Of a stretch of DNA of 64,000 bases, positions 12,550-48,306 are shown in pieces. This DNA is from Clavelina lepadiformis (Eukaryota > Chordata > Ascidiacea > Aplousobranchia > Clavelinidae). Numbering within the stretch: position 1 is the stretch's first letter; every line of letters starts with the position of its first letter. The DNA is taken from NCBI RefSeq assembly GCF_947623445.1, contig NC_135240.1:7316001-7380000 (forward strand), read 5' to 3'. The position numbers and the translations under genes were made by a program. The notes under the pieces are model-generated. The model did no database searches. It was not told the origin of the DNA and saw only the letters and a program-made list of their open reading frames with translations.

Positions 12550-12879
12550 CAGTGTTGTAACCAAGTCATTTTTTAGGACTCGAGTCTAGTCAACTCATTT
12601 GGGAAGTTGACTTAAGTCAAGTCGAGTCAAATTACTAATTGGATCAAATCAAGTTAAAATATAATGCAAGTCAAATCAAGTCATGTCATTGGCTATACCT
12701 CTAACCAATCGTTTGTAACGACATCAAACGTCTATAACTCATTTGGTCAATAAATTAACAACTAAGATTTAATGACTTGCGGTAAGCTACGTTTCGAGAC
12801 TTGAGTCAAGTCAAGTCATTTAAAAACGTGACTGGATTCGACTCGAATCAAGTCTTTGACTCGAGTCATTACAACACTG
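12550..12879. mobile_element. hAT-type MITE, CAGTGTTGTAA ends
   Basis: 330 bp with ends CAGTGTTGTAA at both termini. The interior is dominated by gagtcaagtc/gacttgactc words in both orientations. Flanks are gcgcaaac and ccgcaaac, an 8-bp target-site duplication with one mismatch. There is no coding sequence. An older copy of the same family lies at 47860-48306. Confidence 0.85.
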
Positions 12880-14587
12880 CCGCAAACATCAAAGAATCAG
12901 TAACAGCAATAAGTATCACAAAAAAATTATTAATAAAACAATCAGTAAAAAATCCGAAAAACACGGCGGTTGTAATTACAATGTCCATTGTATAATTTGC
13001 TCTGAAGAACTAATTAAACAGTTCTAGAGCTTGGAAATGGTGAGATGAGCTTAAATGAGAACTAATTTTGTCAAAAAGTATTCAGCAGCAATTCCGCGCC
13101 TTCTGATCATAACATGAATCACCCAGCCCAAATCAATTTGTTTTTGAACGGCGTGACAAGGTAAGACATCTCCACGGTTTGAAAATTAGTTACGTCGGAG
13201 AAAGTTTACCTATAGGTCAGACTTTAAATAGCACACGGAGCACTGACGACAGTTCTGCCAACACGTAGAGGCAGATAAAATTTCATTGACGAAAACAGAA
13301 CTCAGCATAATTTCCATTTAGCTACTAACGTAAGAACAATTAATGTAATCAACAAAAAATGTAAGCAATGCGTCACAAAAGCACAAAAATAAAGAAAAAC
13401 AGTCCAGTATATTGGATATTGAAACCACCACACAAATTTTCTCCCCCCATAAGTTCCAAAACAAAATTGAATAAATCGATAAAGGATTTAAACAGTTGAA
13501 ATATGTTTCTTGAGAGATATATCGTGAGTACTCTAATTAGCACGATGCCACCCACAGCCTCAATACACCATCTCGGCAAAACTCCCTTCTTGACTCTAAG
13601 TAATTGTAGTAAAATAGCTTAAGCCTTAACCCAAAATTTATTGTAAAAAAGTTTATTACATCTGTTAACATTTTTTCTTGTCTCTTTTATGATCTGTAAA
13701 ATCATATCTATTATTTTAGTTTCACAAATTGAATATAGAATACGCCTAGCCTACTTTTAAAATCAAAAACGAAAACTAGCGTGATAAAAATACTTGCGCA
13801 TAAAATGTGTGTATGTGCTTTTATAATTTTAAGATAGGTGATGCTATGAGATGGAAATACAAGAAAATTATCGCAAAATAAGGGAACTTTAATCCCAAGT
13901 ATTGAAAATATTTGTATAAGTTAAAATTGGCGGTGATTCTGCATCAAAAAGTTTACTTGCACTGAGTTCGATATGTTTGTTGCGGATAGATCTATCGTTT
14001 CGGAGATTCTATATTTTCAACTCCTTACTCAATATCATTACTTTACGAAAAAATTTTTCTAAGCAAAGTACCAAATAGGACACTTATTGACAAAATAAAA
14101 AAATACTGAACTTTCAACGAATCCGCTTGTGTTGCATCAGAATCCTCTGTTCTTGTTAGTTGCAATGTTATGAAATAACTACCGAACTATATTCGCTGTA
14201 TTAATATTTATTATGTAAGTTTTGCAAAATATAATTTTAATTGCTTTTCCTTATTAAAAACGTTGTACTTTCTTTTTAAAACACCGTTTGTAAATTTAAA
14301 TAAATTTTTTAGATATCATGATATGTATCTTCTACCAATCATTAACCTTTCCGTTTCGCGATTTAATGTTAAGACTACGTGAGGCATTGCTGACCCTTGA
14401 CCTGTCTTTTTGCGTGTTCACATCGGGCAGTGGTGGAGGTGAATTAAATATGAGCTATAATTTTGCCTAAATTGCCTTAAATAGACCACTATCAAGCGAT
14501 AGAATAGTATTCATAGTTAAAGCTTTCATAAAACAAACGTATATTTCCTAGAACGCCTTTTTGGGATCCGTAAAGACTTAAATCATC

Positions 14588-19687
<5,100 letters not shown>

Positions 19688-21062
19688 GCAGAATTTTAAT
19701 AAAATACTCATTCACACATGGTTGTGTTGCAACAGCCATAGCGAGAAACAGTTTTAGGAAAGAGCAAGTTAACAAAATATTGTCTATGTGGGGCTTGTCT
19801 TGAAAATTGCCTCTGAGATTAAAAATGGCCAAAGAGGTACAATAACATACTGTATAGTGAAAAGAATCTAACGCCTTCATTCACCCTTGCTTGGTTAAAT
19901 TGACAGAACATACTTGTAAAAGCGGGGCTGAGCATTGCCCTCACAGTTTAACAAGACTGAAGACATAAAGAGCAACATGGGGTAGCCACTTTGTTGCGTC
20001 ATGAATAACACTTAAGCATTTCACTAGCCTTAAGATAAAAAATCTTGTCCTGGAACAAACAACCAAAAATTTCGAGTTAGGCATAAACGTATTTCAGGCG
20101 CTTCTCTTGAGACTGCATTCATGTAAAGCCGGGCGTAATTCTTTTCAGCTGGTATCGTCTTGATGTGAGGTTGATCTCTTTCGAACTGTTTGCGAGTCCA
20201 CTGCTTTTACCACTTCCCCAGCAAGCCGACTACTATTAATAGTCGCCAATGTTAACAGATAAAAAATGTTTTATTTAAACTGCAGTTGTCATGACCATCG
20301 TTTCCGAGCTTCAAGATATTTCGTTTTCTTCTAACTTAATAGATGACTAACGTGGAGAACTTGTTACGTTGTGAGTACCGGCAAATCAAAAAGAGCATTT
20401 TCTGTTCTATTTATGCGTAACCCAACTTATAACGTCACGCACGAAGATTTCATGGTGTTATATTGATATACTTTTCACCATGTATTTCATAATGATAATT
20501 AATTGCTTAACCACTAAACACCAGTATTTTAAACTCTGCAACCTTACTAACTAATTAAGCACTCCCCTTCAATTAATTTAAACAAGGATTTGCGTGAATG
20601 GGATGTTGTGTTGAGGCATACTGGTACCTGTAATGATTGGTTATAAAGAAGTTACAGAATTTCATGATTTATCTCCAAGAAAAGACCTTTCGCCCGTCTA
20701 AGCCGGTGAAGAAACTTTCTACAGCAATAAACATAGTAAAAATGTTCATAAACACCACACATTGCAATCTTTAAGAAATAAACTTTATTTTTCCATTCTC
20801 CGTAAACATAAATTGTTAGTAACTACAGTTCAGGTGTTTATCAACAATAACCGCCTGCTAATAATCCGAACAGAGAACATTGTACTAATATTTTATTACA
20901 CCAATAATAATAATAATCATAATAAAACATCCGGAACTGTGAAGGGTGCCTGTATTGCACAAAATATGGTCTATTTCTAAATGTGTGCCGATGCAAAATC
21001 ATAATGTTACTGCAAGTTGATCTCTGCTTCACCTAGTGGGATACCTGCGACATGCATCGACA
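19688..21062. other. Intergenic region RPL30 to PDIA6 (convergent)
   Basis: Holds the 3' flanks of RPL30 (+) and PDIA6 (-). The complement of an AATAAA signal lies near 20885-20925, in an aataataataat-rich stretch, and could serve PDIA6. I see no supported gene or repeat boundary. Confidence 0.5.
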
Positions 21063-23996
21063 TCATAACTCATCGTCCCATTTAAAGTCACTCAAATCAA
21101 TGTCCTCTTCCTCGATCTGTAAATATGTAATTAAAGAAGTTTCTGTGCAAGTTACCATTGTTTGTATGCATGGGGCCGTACAATATACAGTAGCACATAA
21201 AGCGCTGTCTTTACTACGAATCTTGTTAAAGACACCTTTTCTGGTGTAGACTAGAGCTATTAAGTGAACGTTACTTACTGGAGGTGCTTCTTCACCATCC
21301 CAAGGCTCTTGCTTTTCAACCTCAGGAAGTTTACCATCTCGAATTGGATAAGTGTTTCCGCTGCTTCGGCCATAGGTGAGGAGATTTAGGAACGGATTTA
21401 AACCTTCCACGCTAAAAGCTCCTCTATGGAGAGCATAGACCCCCTTACGAGTATTGATTGCGACCATTGCCTGCACAAAGAAAGCAAACACACAAATGAG
21501 TAATAACAGATAACAAAGCAGAAAATAAAGTTCGACTTCCAAATCTTACAGGGTATCCAAATCCGCCGACACCAAGAGCTTTTTCCAATTTGTCTTGAAC
21601 AAGTGCTGGTGCCCATCCCCAGCCCCACTTCTGTTTCTTAAAATTGTCCCCAAGTTTGGCAAGGAGCTCGAGATAGGCATTTCTGCCATCTTTTCCAGAA
21701 TCCATTAGGTCTGGTAAGAATGAGATGATGCACATATGTCCAGTGCACTTCTCATCAAACACTGACTGATCTACCAACTCGTCAACCTAGAAACAATAAA
21801 AACATTTTAAAGCTCAATTGTAAGTGCAACACAACAAACGACATGAAGTACATACAGTTGGAGGTTCAATGTTTTCGTCATAATATTCCATTGCTCTGTC
21901 CACAATTCCACTTGTATCTCTTGGCCCATCATAATCGATGGGATCTTCATTTTTGTGTCCTTGCCTGAAAATTTTGATACTTGGATATCCCCGAATCTAC
22001 ACAAAACAGAGCAGTCTGCACTTAGATTACAGCAGTTGTGATATATATGATAGATATGATTATGATATTCCTACCCCATACTGTTGGGCAGTTTGCTGAT
22101 GAACAGTAGCATCAAGGGCACCAAGTTTTATGGAACCACCAGTTTTGTCTTTAATTTCTGTGGCAGCAGACGCCCATTTTGGTGCAAGACTAAAAAGCAA
22201 ATAAAAGCCGCTTCACATCTTTGCATGTTTTTATCGTATATTTCATTTTACTGTACACATATTCATCTTAAATGTCTTTTAAATAAAGTGTCTTTAAAAT
22301 AACCATAACTTCTGATCACTTGTTGTGGCAACGGCGAGCTTACTTTTTGCAGTGGCCACACCAGGGTGCATAGAATTCCACAAGCCAGGTTTCCTGACTG
22401 TTCAAAACTAATTCGCGGAAGTTGGAATCGGTTAAAGTAACAACATCATCAGAGCCACCGCCACCACCACTTCCACGACTATCTCCTGATCCGCCGCTCT
22501 GTTAAGGTTACAATGTTCCTTACTTGAATTGGTCAATGATACGGGAGCATTTTCTATCAAAATGTTTGCAATCAAAATACATACGCTTTTCTTTTTTCCT
22601 CCACTTTTTCTTTCTTGAACCATTTCCCTCAAGGCTTTCATGGCTGCATCAGTGATAGATTCACCATCCCGTCCCCCTAATTGAAAAAGCATACAAAAAT
22701 AAAAACTTTTATTAAAACTTAATCATAGCAACAATTGTTGGACACTTTTTAAGCTTTGTGGATACTAATGATGCTCTATCAAGCTAGTTCTACAATGCAA
22801 GAATGATGAAATGCTTGTCTTACCATTGTAATCTTTAGGGCTAGTTTTATCGAAACCAAATATTTTGATGGTTGGAAATCCTCTGATACCATATGAGCCA
22901 CCAACTGATTTATGCTGATCAGCATCTAACGCACCCACATTTACAATACCCTAAACAACCAAAGCACAGACCAGCTTTAATGATACCAGTTTCACCAGAG
23001 CTACAAAGAGAGGCTAAATTAAACCAACTTTAAGAATTAAATATGACACATACAACCTAGCCTAATACTAAATTCATGCCTCCTACTAACCAAAACCATG
23101 TGCAATGATAAAACTGGATGCCACTAAAATGAATGCCTGATTGAAGCCACTAAATTTCCTATGATAATACCTTCATATAATGTTGGTTCATATTTATCAT
23201 TTTTGAAAAGCAAAATTGCGGCTGGTTCAGTTATATTGTACAACTTTACAAGTTTTTTGTACTTTTTCATATTAACAGCAGCAATATTGGCTGCTCCCTG
23301 CCAAACAAAATTATTATTAAAACAGTCAACTTATATTTTCTTGGACTTTTCATGCATGACCACTGATGACAGAGTAAACGAATGCCGCTAATTTTTATTT
23401 GTATACTACCTGCGTTTTATACGCTAACGCTGTGTGCCCAATAGTAAACGTAGATCAGCAGTAAAATAGAGCACAAACACCATGCGAAAGAACTGTGTCG
23501 TCAACAAACAATACTATTAAGCAAGCTAAGCCTAACTGTTCACCTTTAAGTTAGATGCAGCCTTTTTCCATTCCGGTACCAATCTCTGACAATGTCCACA
23601 CCAAGGTGCATAAAATTCAACCAGCCACAATTCATCACTGTTAACTACTGTATCATGGAAATTCGAACCGGTCAGTTCAACCACATCATCACTGGAGCTA
23701 TATAAACCATGACAACATGTAGCTATAGCCAGGAGAAATACTGCAAAAAGAGATTGTTACATGGTCAGATGGTAGTCTAGTAATACATAAAAATTTGCCT
23801 GTTAATGGTAAAATACTTACAGTATCACAATTTCACTCACTGCCTCCCATATACACATTATAGCCTAACAGGTTATAGACTGGCCAGGATGAAATAGCCA
23901 GGCTATAGCCTAATAACCTCAGCATTATGCCCACAAGAGCCAGTTCTGTAGGCTAGGCCTAGTAATATAGCCAGACTTACCTCCAAGGGTCCACAT
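21063..23996 (-). CDS. PDIA6: Protein disulfide isomerase A6 / P5
   Basis: ER-lumen thiol oxidoreductase. Constitutive exons: 23996-23981, 23740-23544, 22676-22585, 22498-22344, 22189-22075, 21996-21856, 21786-21550, 21470-21279 and 21116-21063, plus one of two alternative third exons (23297-23171 or 22950-22824). With either, the frame gives 441 aa (human 440). A signal peptide ([17 protein letters not shown]) is followed by two thioredoxin a-domains, each with APWCGHC; the a' domain is preceded by a Ser/Gly linker. A redox-inactive b domain contains WGWGWAP and GVGGFGYP. The C-terminus is acidic and ends [11 protein letters not shown], a -DDEL variant of the KDEL retrieval signal. Exon 1 has only 16 coding nt; its start is the first ATG before the hydrophobic core. 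Confidence 0.95.
22824..22950 (-). other. PDIA6: PDIA6 alternative exon 3b (canonical, cis-Pro present)
   Basis: 127 nt, 42 codons plus one base. It starts [18 protein letters not shown] and includes [10 protein letters not shown], which holds the cis-proline of the first thioredoxin domain, and ends DYN(G). It closely matches vertebrate PDIA6 and so is taken as the canonical form. Confidence 0.9.
23171..23297 (-). other. PDIA6: PDIA6 alternative exon 3a (homologous, cis-Pro position changed)
   Basis: 127 nt, exactly the length and phase of exon 3b, with an AG acceptor (tttggcag) and GT donor (gaag|gtatta). It starts [18 protein letters not shown] and continues [16 protein letters not shown], ending YE(G). 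Aligned without gaps, 3b FPT becomes PAA: the cis-proline site is Ala and a Pro sits one residue earlier. It also creates an NIT glycosylation sequon. It lies between constitutive exon 2 and exon 3b. No stop occurs in 42 codons, and hydrophobic strand positions are kept. Confidence 0.8.
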
Positions 23997-24979
23997 TGTT
24001 AATATAACGACAATTACACAATTTTTCTCACAGTTCAACTAGTGGCACGTAACCAGGTGGCCAAATCTAGGCTAAGATATTAAATTCCGTCCGTATAACC
24101 TGTAAAGTTTGATGCAAAGGATCATATACGAGTAAGCTAGGCCTATGTGTTTTACAAAATAAAAAAATGCAATGATGAACGATCGTAATACGTTGAATCG
24201 CCTCACAAAAATAACATCAGCTTTCTTGCACTGAATAGGCTAAGGCTAGCCTTTGTGCTAGAATTGAGTTTACAGCAAACTTGATTTACAGTAAGCTAAA
24301 GAATTGAACAGTTTTCCGCAGCATTACGGTATTTATGAGGATTCCACTATGTTTTTACATTGAAAAATATTTTCCAAACAACATACTTCTTGCTGGGTAT
24401 TCATAGCTACAAAACCTTTGCACAATTCGCTCATTGATAGATTGAGAAACCCAACACAAATCAATCTCTCGACTTACAGGGACTTCACTTACGCACCGTC
24501 ATCAGTCAGTCGTATTTCGCGAGAAACATGTGTGGCCAATTCTGATTGGCTGACAAAAATTCACCAACCATGTCACCCTGAGGGCGTTTTTTTCCCAGTA
24601 ATTTCTCTACCAATCGCATTTATAAACTACCAGAAAATTAACTACCCGCGAAAAAACACGCAAAGTGTTATAAGTCATTGTCTTATTGTTTATAGTTTGC
24701 ACAAACAACATGAAAAGGGTAACAGTCTTTTATCTTACATGTGTACAGCATACGCTGCAAAATACTGTACATCTCAAAAACTCAAAAAACTATTTTTTAT
24801 TTGTAGCAATCACAAAGCAAGAAACGAAACCAAAGACTTCACAACGGAATGGAAATGATTATATAAAATGAATCAACAAAAGCATCTGTGAATATAGCTA
24901 TGCAACCAAGTAGGCTAAATCTAACCATGCATATAAGCGATTGCCAAATTGGCTTATGCATCAGAAGTCCTATTACAAT
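23997..24979. other. PDIA6 5' flank and ATR 3' flank
   Basis: About 1 kb between the ATR stop and the PDIA6 start, both on the minus strand. It should hold the PDIA6 promoter. A 146-codon plus-strand frame at 24418-24858 has no recognisable features and is not annotated. Confidence 0.5.
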
Positions 24980-40464
<15,485 letters not shown>

Positions 40465-40466
40465 TG

Positions 40467-40775
40467 CTAGGTTGTCAAACGGTCAATATGGGCTAACAAC
40501 TTTCGTAAGACTGTACGTTCTAGGCTATTACAGCAGATAGTGGATGGCTGAGACCTGAGACAGGAAAGTGCTGAGGTTTTTTTCTTAAAGACAGATGAGT
40601 CTTTTAGACACTTCTGAACCTGAAACTTCAAAGCTTGCTCCAGATTCACCTGAGCACCTGTCAAGCTAAGATCCAGATTCCAGAATCTTTGTGGTGTTAT
40701 TTTGTTTGATCCCGCCAACCCGGGAGATCCCTTAATTAAGTTAGAATTTTTAAAAGTCATGGAAATATTATACAT
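40467..40775 (-). CDS. Hypothetical 102-aa frame directly upstream of the ATR start
   Basis: ATG-initiated frame (MYNISMTFKNSNLIKGSPG...) ending in TAG two bases before the ATR ATG, in a different frame. I do not recognise it. It is rich in Ser, Lys and Leu, with no membrane segment or obvious domain. It could be an upstream ORF in the ATR leader, an upstream cistron, or chance. Sequences resembling splice acceptors inside it (ctgtctcag, gtctcag) leave open that it is partly intron. Confidence 0.25.
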   Translation of the reverse strand: MYNISMTFKNSNLIKGSPGLAGSNKITPQRFWNLDLSLTGAQVNLEQALKFQVQKCLKDSSVFKKKTSALSCLRSQPSTICCNSLERTVLRKLLAHIDRLTT

Positions 40776-44299
<3,524 letters not shown>

Positions 44300-44857
44300 A
44301 ATCATTTGCTATAGCTAAGTTTAGGCTGTTTTTAGAAGGCTACAAACATTTGTTTTCTCGCACTGTCTATAATAAACATTACATTTCGTTTTCTATGTTG
44401 TACATAACCTGCAATTTCTAAAATGTGACGTCACTGCTTTCCCTGGACTGGGGTAATTTTCATATTAAATTTAATAAACTGGAGAATGAGTTACGTGAAT
44501 GTTAATTTTCTAGGCATTTTTATTTATGTCGGCTCATCAGATTGTCTGTTCTATTTCGTTCAATAAACTTTAGGTTGTAATTTATGGTTTGATTGCACAC
44601 CACACCAAGCATGAAAGGCACAGGGCACTAAAACATTATTTATGAAAATACTCACGTCAGTGTGCAAATTATTTTCACATCCTTTTTGGTATGTAGGGAT
44701 TTCAAGTATTATTTTGTAACGTTATTATAGGCCTACATCCTTAACTAGAGCCTCAAATCAAAATTGCAGACTGCTAAACATAGCCTGGCCCACAGACTAC
44801 CAGTAAAGTAAAACACACAAATGGTGTACAATACAAAACTTTTATTCTACAACAAAA
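44300..44857. other. Convergent 3' region of DDX5-like and TMEM70-like genes
   Basis: AATAAA words follow the helicase stop at about 44372 and 44473, consistent with polyadenylation. Nothing else seen. Confidence 0.5.
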
Positions 44858-46373
44858 TCAGTCATTTTTCGGAGTCTGTTCACGTTGTTTATCTTCTACA
44901 GCTTTCTTAATCGCATCAGTGTAGTTTTTTTGCCGATCTGGATTTTCATAATCAAAATCAGAAGCATATCTGCAAACAAAGAGGAGATTACAAGCTATGA
45001 TCACATTCATCCAATTCAGCGGTTTTAAACTAGGGGCGTTACGTGAAACAGTGTGGTTACTAACCGATATTTACATGGGGAAATCTGATTTTCAAATTCT
45101 ATTGCAAAGCTAGCAGACAATGTGATTTCTGAACATGCCAGAATGTTTTGTACATTTATGTAACATTTTTCTCAAATGAAGCAGTAATTCGCCCAGCATG
45201 AAATTTGTAAGTTCAACCTTCAACATTTTTTACATCATATAAAATTACATTAAAATTTAATTGACTCAATATTGTGTAACATGTTGAAGTCGTTTCCTTT
45301 CTTTTGTCAAAATTGAAAACTCATTTTGCTTACAACAATAGGGTCTTCAAATGCACTAGCGGTACGTGTCTGCTGCGGGAAAAAGTTTAATAAGCACTAA
45401 TCTAAATACAATACCCACTAAATAACCTTTACATGATTTATTCGAACTTTACCTTAGCATTTTCACATAATCTGCGTAGTTCATTGTGTCTGAATTAACA
45501 AAGAGAGGACGCTGCTGCACATAAAATGAAGTGAAAACACTTGGGACTGCTGGCATTTGACATTCCTTAGGGGTAAATGTTAACCTTAAAGAATATGAAG
45601 CATATGAAAAGAAGTCTAAGGAAAACCATATAGTGCTGTATAGTCATCATGTATTTACCTTGATTCTGTCACTACCAATGGCGAAAGTGTAGTTGCTGTA
45701 TAAGTATCGGTCTTTTCATTGTGATAAAGTTCATTAACATAGCGCTTTCCAAACTGGTACAGTCCAAGAGGATTTAAAAAGACAAATACGATAATATTCA
45801 CTCCCATGATAGAGGTCTGTTTAAAAAAAAGTCACTTTGTGTGGCCTATGACAAACGCAAGATTCTCAGCAACAAAGTTTCTCACCGCGATTACAGAGTT
45901 TGAAGCAACCTTCAGCAGATAGGGTGATGCCGCAGCTACTCCAGCACTCAAAACATAAAACGATCCCAGTGTCCCTGCAAATTTCTTTTTAATTTAAAAG
46001 CGATGTTCCGCATATTTCTATGGGACAAGAATACGTTTATACACTTAGGAAAGAGTTGTATGAAGTACTAACTTTTCAATCTATTCTTGTCACTTCCAAT
46101 GTAGAGTAATTTGCCTATTTCTGGGTCTTCTACTTTTGAGGTAGAAACAAATCTATTTGCAATTACCATATCAGTTCTGTTGAAAAGAGATTGCTTGTAA
46201 TTGCTGAATGATGACGCTTTGTAGTTAGTGTGGGTATTAATGCGGCATACTGAAGGAGTTGAGTTTGTTATGTATAGCTTCATACTGGGGAACAAGATTG
46301 ATGACTTTGTATGTAATCCATAACTCTTCATGTTTCTTGAGAAATATAGTCCTGAGGATGACAAAGCTCCCAT
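44858..46373 (-). CDS. TMEM70-like mitochondrial inner-membrane protein
   Basis: Five exons: 46373-46073, 45974-45886, 45816-45659, 45584-45453 and 44969-44858; 792 nt, 263 aa. The first 70 residues are rich in Ser, Lys and Arg with almost no acids, as in a mitochondrial presequence. Then follow DPEIGKLLYIGS and RTLGSFYVLSAGVAAASPYLL, a second hydrophobic stretch (IMGVNIIVFVFLNPLG), YVNELYHNEKTDTYTATTLS and FTPKECQMP...FVN. Human TMEM70, which helps assemble ATP synthase and complex I, has the same order (EIGKL.Y.G, paired membrane helices, TDTYKA). The TMEM70/TMEM186/TMEM223 family is diverged, so the exact member is uncertain. Start chosen at the first ATG in frame. Confidence 0.65.
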
Positions 46374-46832
46374 TTTGTGTTCGACCGTTAGGGCAGATTC
46401 AAGAATCACATTACCAAGATAACTGCAGGAATATTAACTCAACAGGTATTTCTGAAATTCTTCAAATTTGCAATTACAGTGAATATAACTTTTCCAAAAT
46501 CAAATCACTTTACAAAGAACAATTGCACCTGGGCTGAGAAAGATCTTATTTATATTGTATAATATAAGAATGTTAATGAAGTTTATGGAAATGTAATAAA
46601 ACCTAAGTAAGGCACCTAAAAGTCGGTATCGGCAAAAACAACTGGAGTGTAAAAAACGTTATGGTAACCCAAATTAATAAGAAGGAAAAACTACAAAAGG
46701 TGTTTATCATAAAATTATAAAAATTGGAACAACCACAAAAAATAAAAATTGCATATATGTATAAGTTTCAAGAGAAAATTATGAAAACTTGCTTAATAAA
46801 ATGTGATGATTAGTATGTCATAACGTAGCTTC

Positions 46833-47519
46833 CTATAATTCCCTTGAACCACCCCAATAAGCGTACTTACTATGCAAGGGAAGCTTTTGAAAACGATCTG
46901 ATGATCGATAATCAGCCACAGCTTTCAGTGAAAAAAATCTCTCTACATACTGTTTCAATTTGTCAAAACCAACCAGAAAGTTACGCTTAAACAGTTGAAT
47001 TGAATCTAATGCTTCACAAAATGCAAAATCAACATATGTCAGCTTATCACCAGCCAACCATTCGTTGCTACCAAGAAAACGTTCAAATTTTTTCAAATCT
47101 TCTGGAAGCCTAGGAAGATATATTTGTTTTGCTGCTTCAAAATCTTCTTTGTTGGTAGTGTAGCACATATAAATAAAGCGATTCCGAAAATCTTCAACAC
47201 ACCCTTCTAACATATCACATCTAGTCGACTGAATTGCGGTTATTGGCAGCAATCCATATTTCCTTCCAATATGCTTCATTATTGCCCAGCTTTCAGTAAG
47301 TTTAAAATCACCACTGATGTAATATGGCACATTTGGAAAATCAAATCCCAGTCCTTCTTTGTCTCTTTTCCATTCTGGACGAGCGTACATGGGTGCATCC
47401 CCAGTAGGATATCGTTTGTCAACGAACTCTACACCACAATATTCTAACATTAATCTTATGGGCTCGGCAAGACATCTCATATCCCAATACGCAAGGATGG
47501 GTTTTGGTTGTTCTGACAT
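46833..47519 (-). CDS. Glutathione S-transferase, mu-class-like
   Basis: Single exon, 228 aa. The N-terminal thioredoxin-like domain has ILAYWDMRCLAEPIRLMLEY, with catalytic Tyr at position 11; FPNVPYYISG provides the cis-Pro, and LTESWAIMKHIGRKYGL the glutathione-binding Ser region. The helical C-domain has FLGSNEWLAGDKLTYVDF, and the protein ends near YAYWGGSREL. Length and order match mu-class enzymes (about 218 aa), which conjugate glutathione to electrophiles in the cytosol. Vertebrate mu genes have about eight exons; this one has none interrupted. Confidence 0.88.
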   Translation of the reverse strand: MSEQPKPILAYWDMRCLAEPIRLMLEYCGVEFVDKRYPTGDAPMYARPEWKRDKEGLGFDFPNVPYYISGDFKLTESWAIMKHIGRKYGLLPITAIQSTRCDMLEGCVEDFRNRFIYMCYTTNKEDFEAAKQIYLPRLPEDLKKFERFLGSNEWLAGDKLTYVDFAFCEALDSIQLFKRNFLVGFDKLKQYVERFFSLKAVADYRSSDRFQKLPLHSKYAYWGGSREL

Positions 47520-47859
47520 TTTTTTAATTCAAAGGATCAAAGAAACAAGATAAAAGAAACAGACCTTAAACCTACCAGTGCTATACAATTTTATGAAATC
47601 GTTAGTATTTTAGTTGTTATCAAAGTAAATGTTTTAAGGTTAACTCAATAGGCCTATAAATGCAAATTTTGCATGCAGGGAATTCCTTGGGAACCACAAT
47701 CTTTCAACATATTCGATGTTGATATATTTTATAATGGCTGGCACCATATTTTTTGCTCAACACAAGCAAACAAAAAATTTGACCAGACAATATAGGTGTG
47801 CTTAATTTTAACTAATCCAAAACTATTCAAAGATCATAAACTTTTAGTATATTAAAACA

Positions 47860-48306
47860 CAATGTTCTAAGGACTCAAGTCAATTCCCTCATTATCACGT
47901 CATTTCACTTCACTTCACTTCACTTGACTCAATTCACATATTTTGATGGACCAACTTGACTGGAGTTAAAGACCAAAACGACTGCAGTCACGCATTGTCA
48001 AGTGTGAAGACAAGAAAGGCAACTTTAGGTAACAAAAATGGATATCTTCCTACAAAATTATAACTCTCTGTAACGAGTATCAACCAGACTAATTGGTAGA
48101 CAGCCATGATATTATAGTAACCAGTTTAATGCAATGCAGTGTGTGACCTCAGAATATTGTTGTAGTTAAAGACCTTGACTTGACGCAAGTCAGAATTTAA
48201 ACCGACTTGATATAGAGCTTAAATTGACTCGACTTACCCAAGCCTCAACTCAAAATGACTCCACCTGATTCAAATCGCAAAAAACGACTTGGTAAAACAA
48301 CCCCAG
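47860..48306. mobile_element. Old copy of the CAGTGTTGTAA hAT MITE family
   Basis: The left end caatgttctaaggactcaag and the right end (complement of ctggggttgttttaccaag) match the element at 12550-12879. The interior again carries gacttgac/gtcaagtc words. Flanks share taaaaca (47853-47859 and 48307-48313), a 7-bp target-site duplication. More diverged than the first copy. Confidence 0.7.

Larger units (their letters stand above)
10267..14587. other. Repeat-rich gap upstream of EXTL3 and RPL30
   Basis: About 4.3 kb between two divergent genes. It holds a dispersed repeat (about 10785-10905), a hAT MITE (11066-11488), an inverted 43-bp repeat array (11557-12006) and a second MITE (12550-12879), each listed separately. 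From 12880 to 14520 I see only AT-rich sequence with no supported gene. The last stretch should contain the RPL30 promoter. A pyrimidine run (gccttttt) near 14555 could be a TOP-type transcription start, which is inference. Confidence 0.6.

Noticed and set aside
24418-24858. 146-codon plus-strand open frame between PDIA6 and ATR
   Set aside because: No domain, biased composition or neighbour support; starts without a clear ATG context and overlaps the PDIA6 promoter region.
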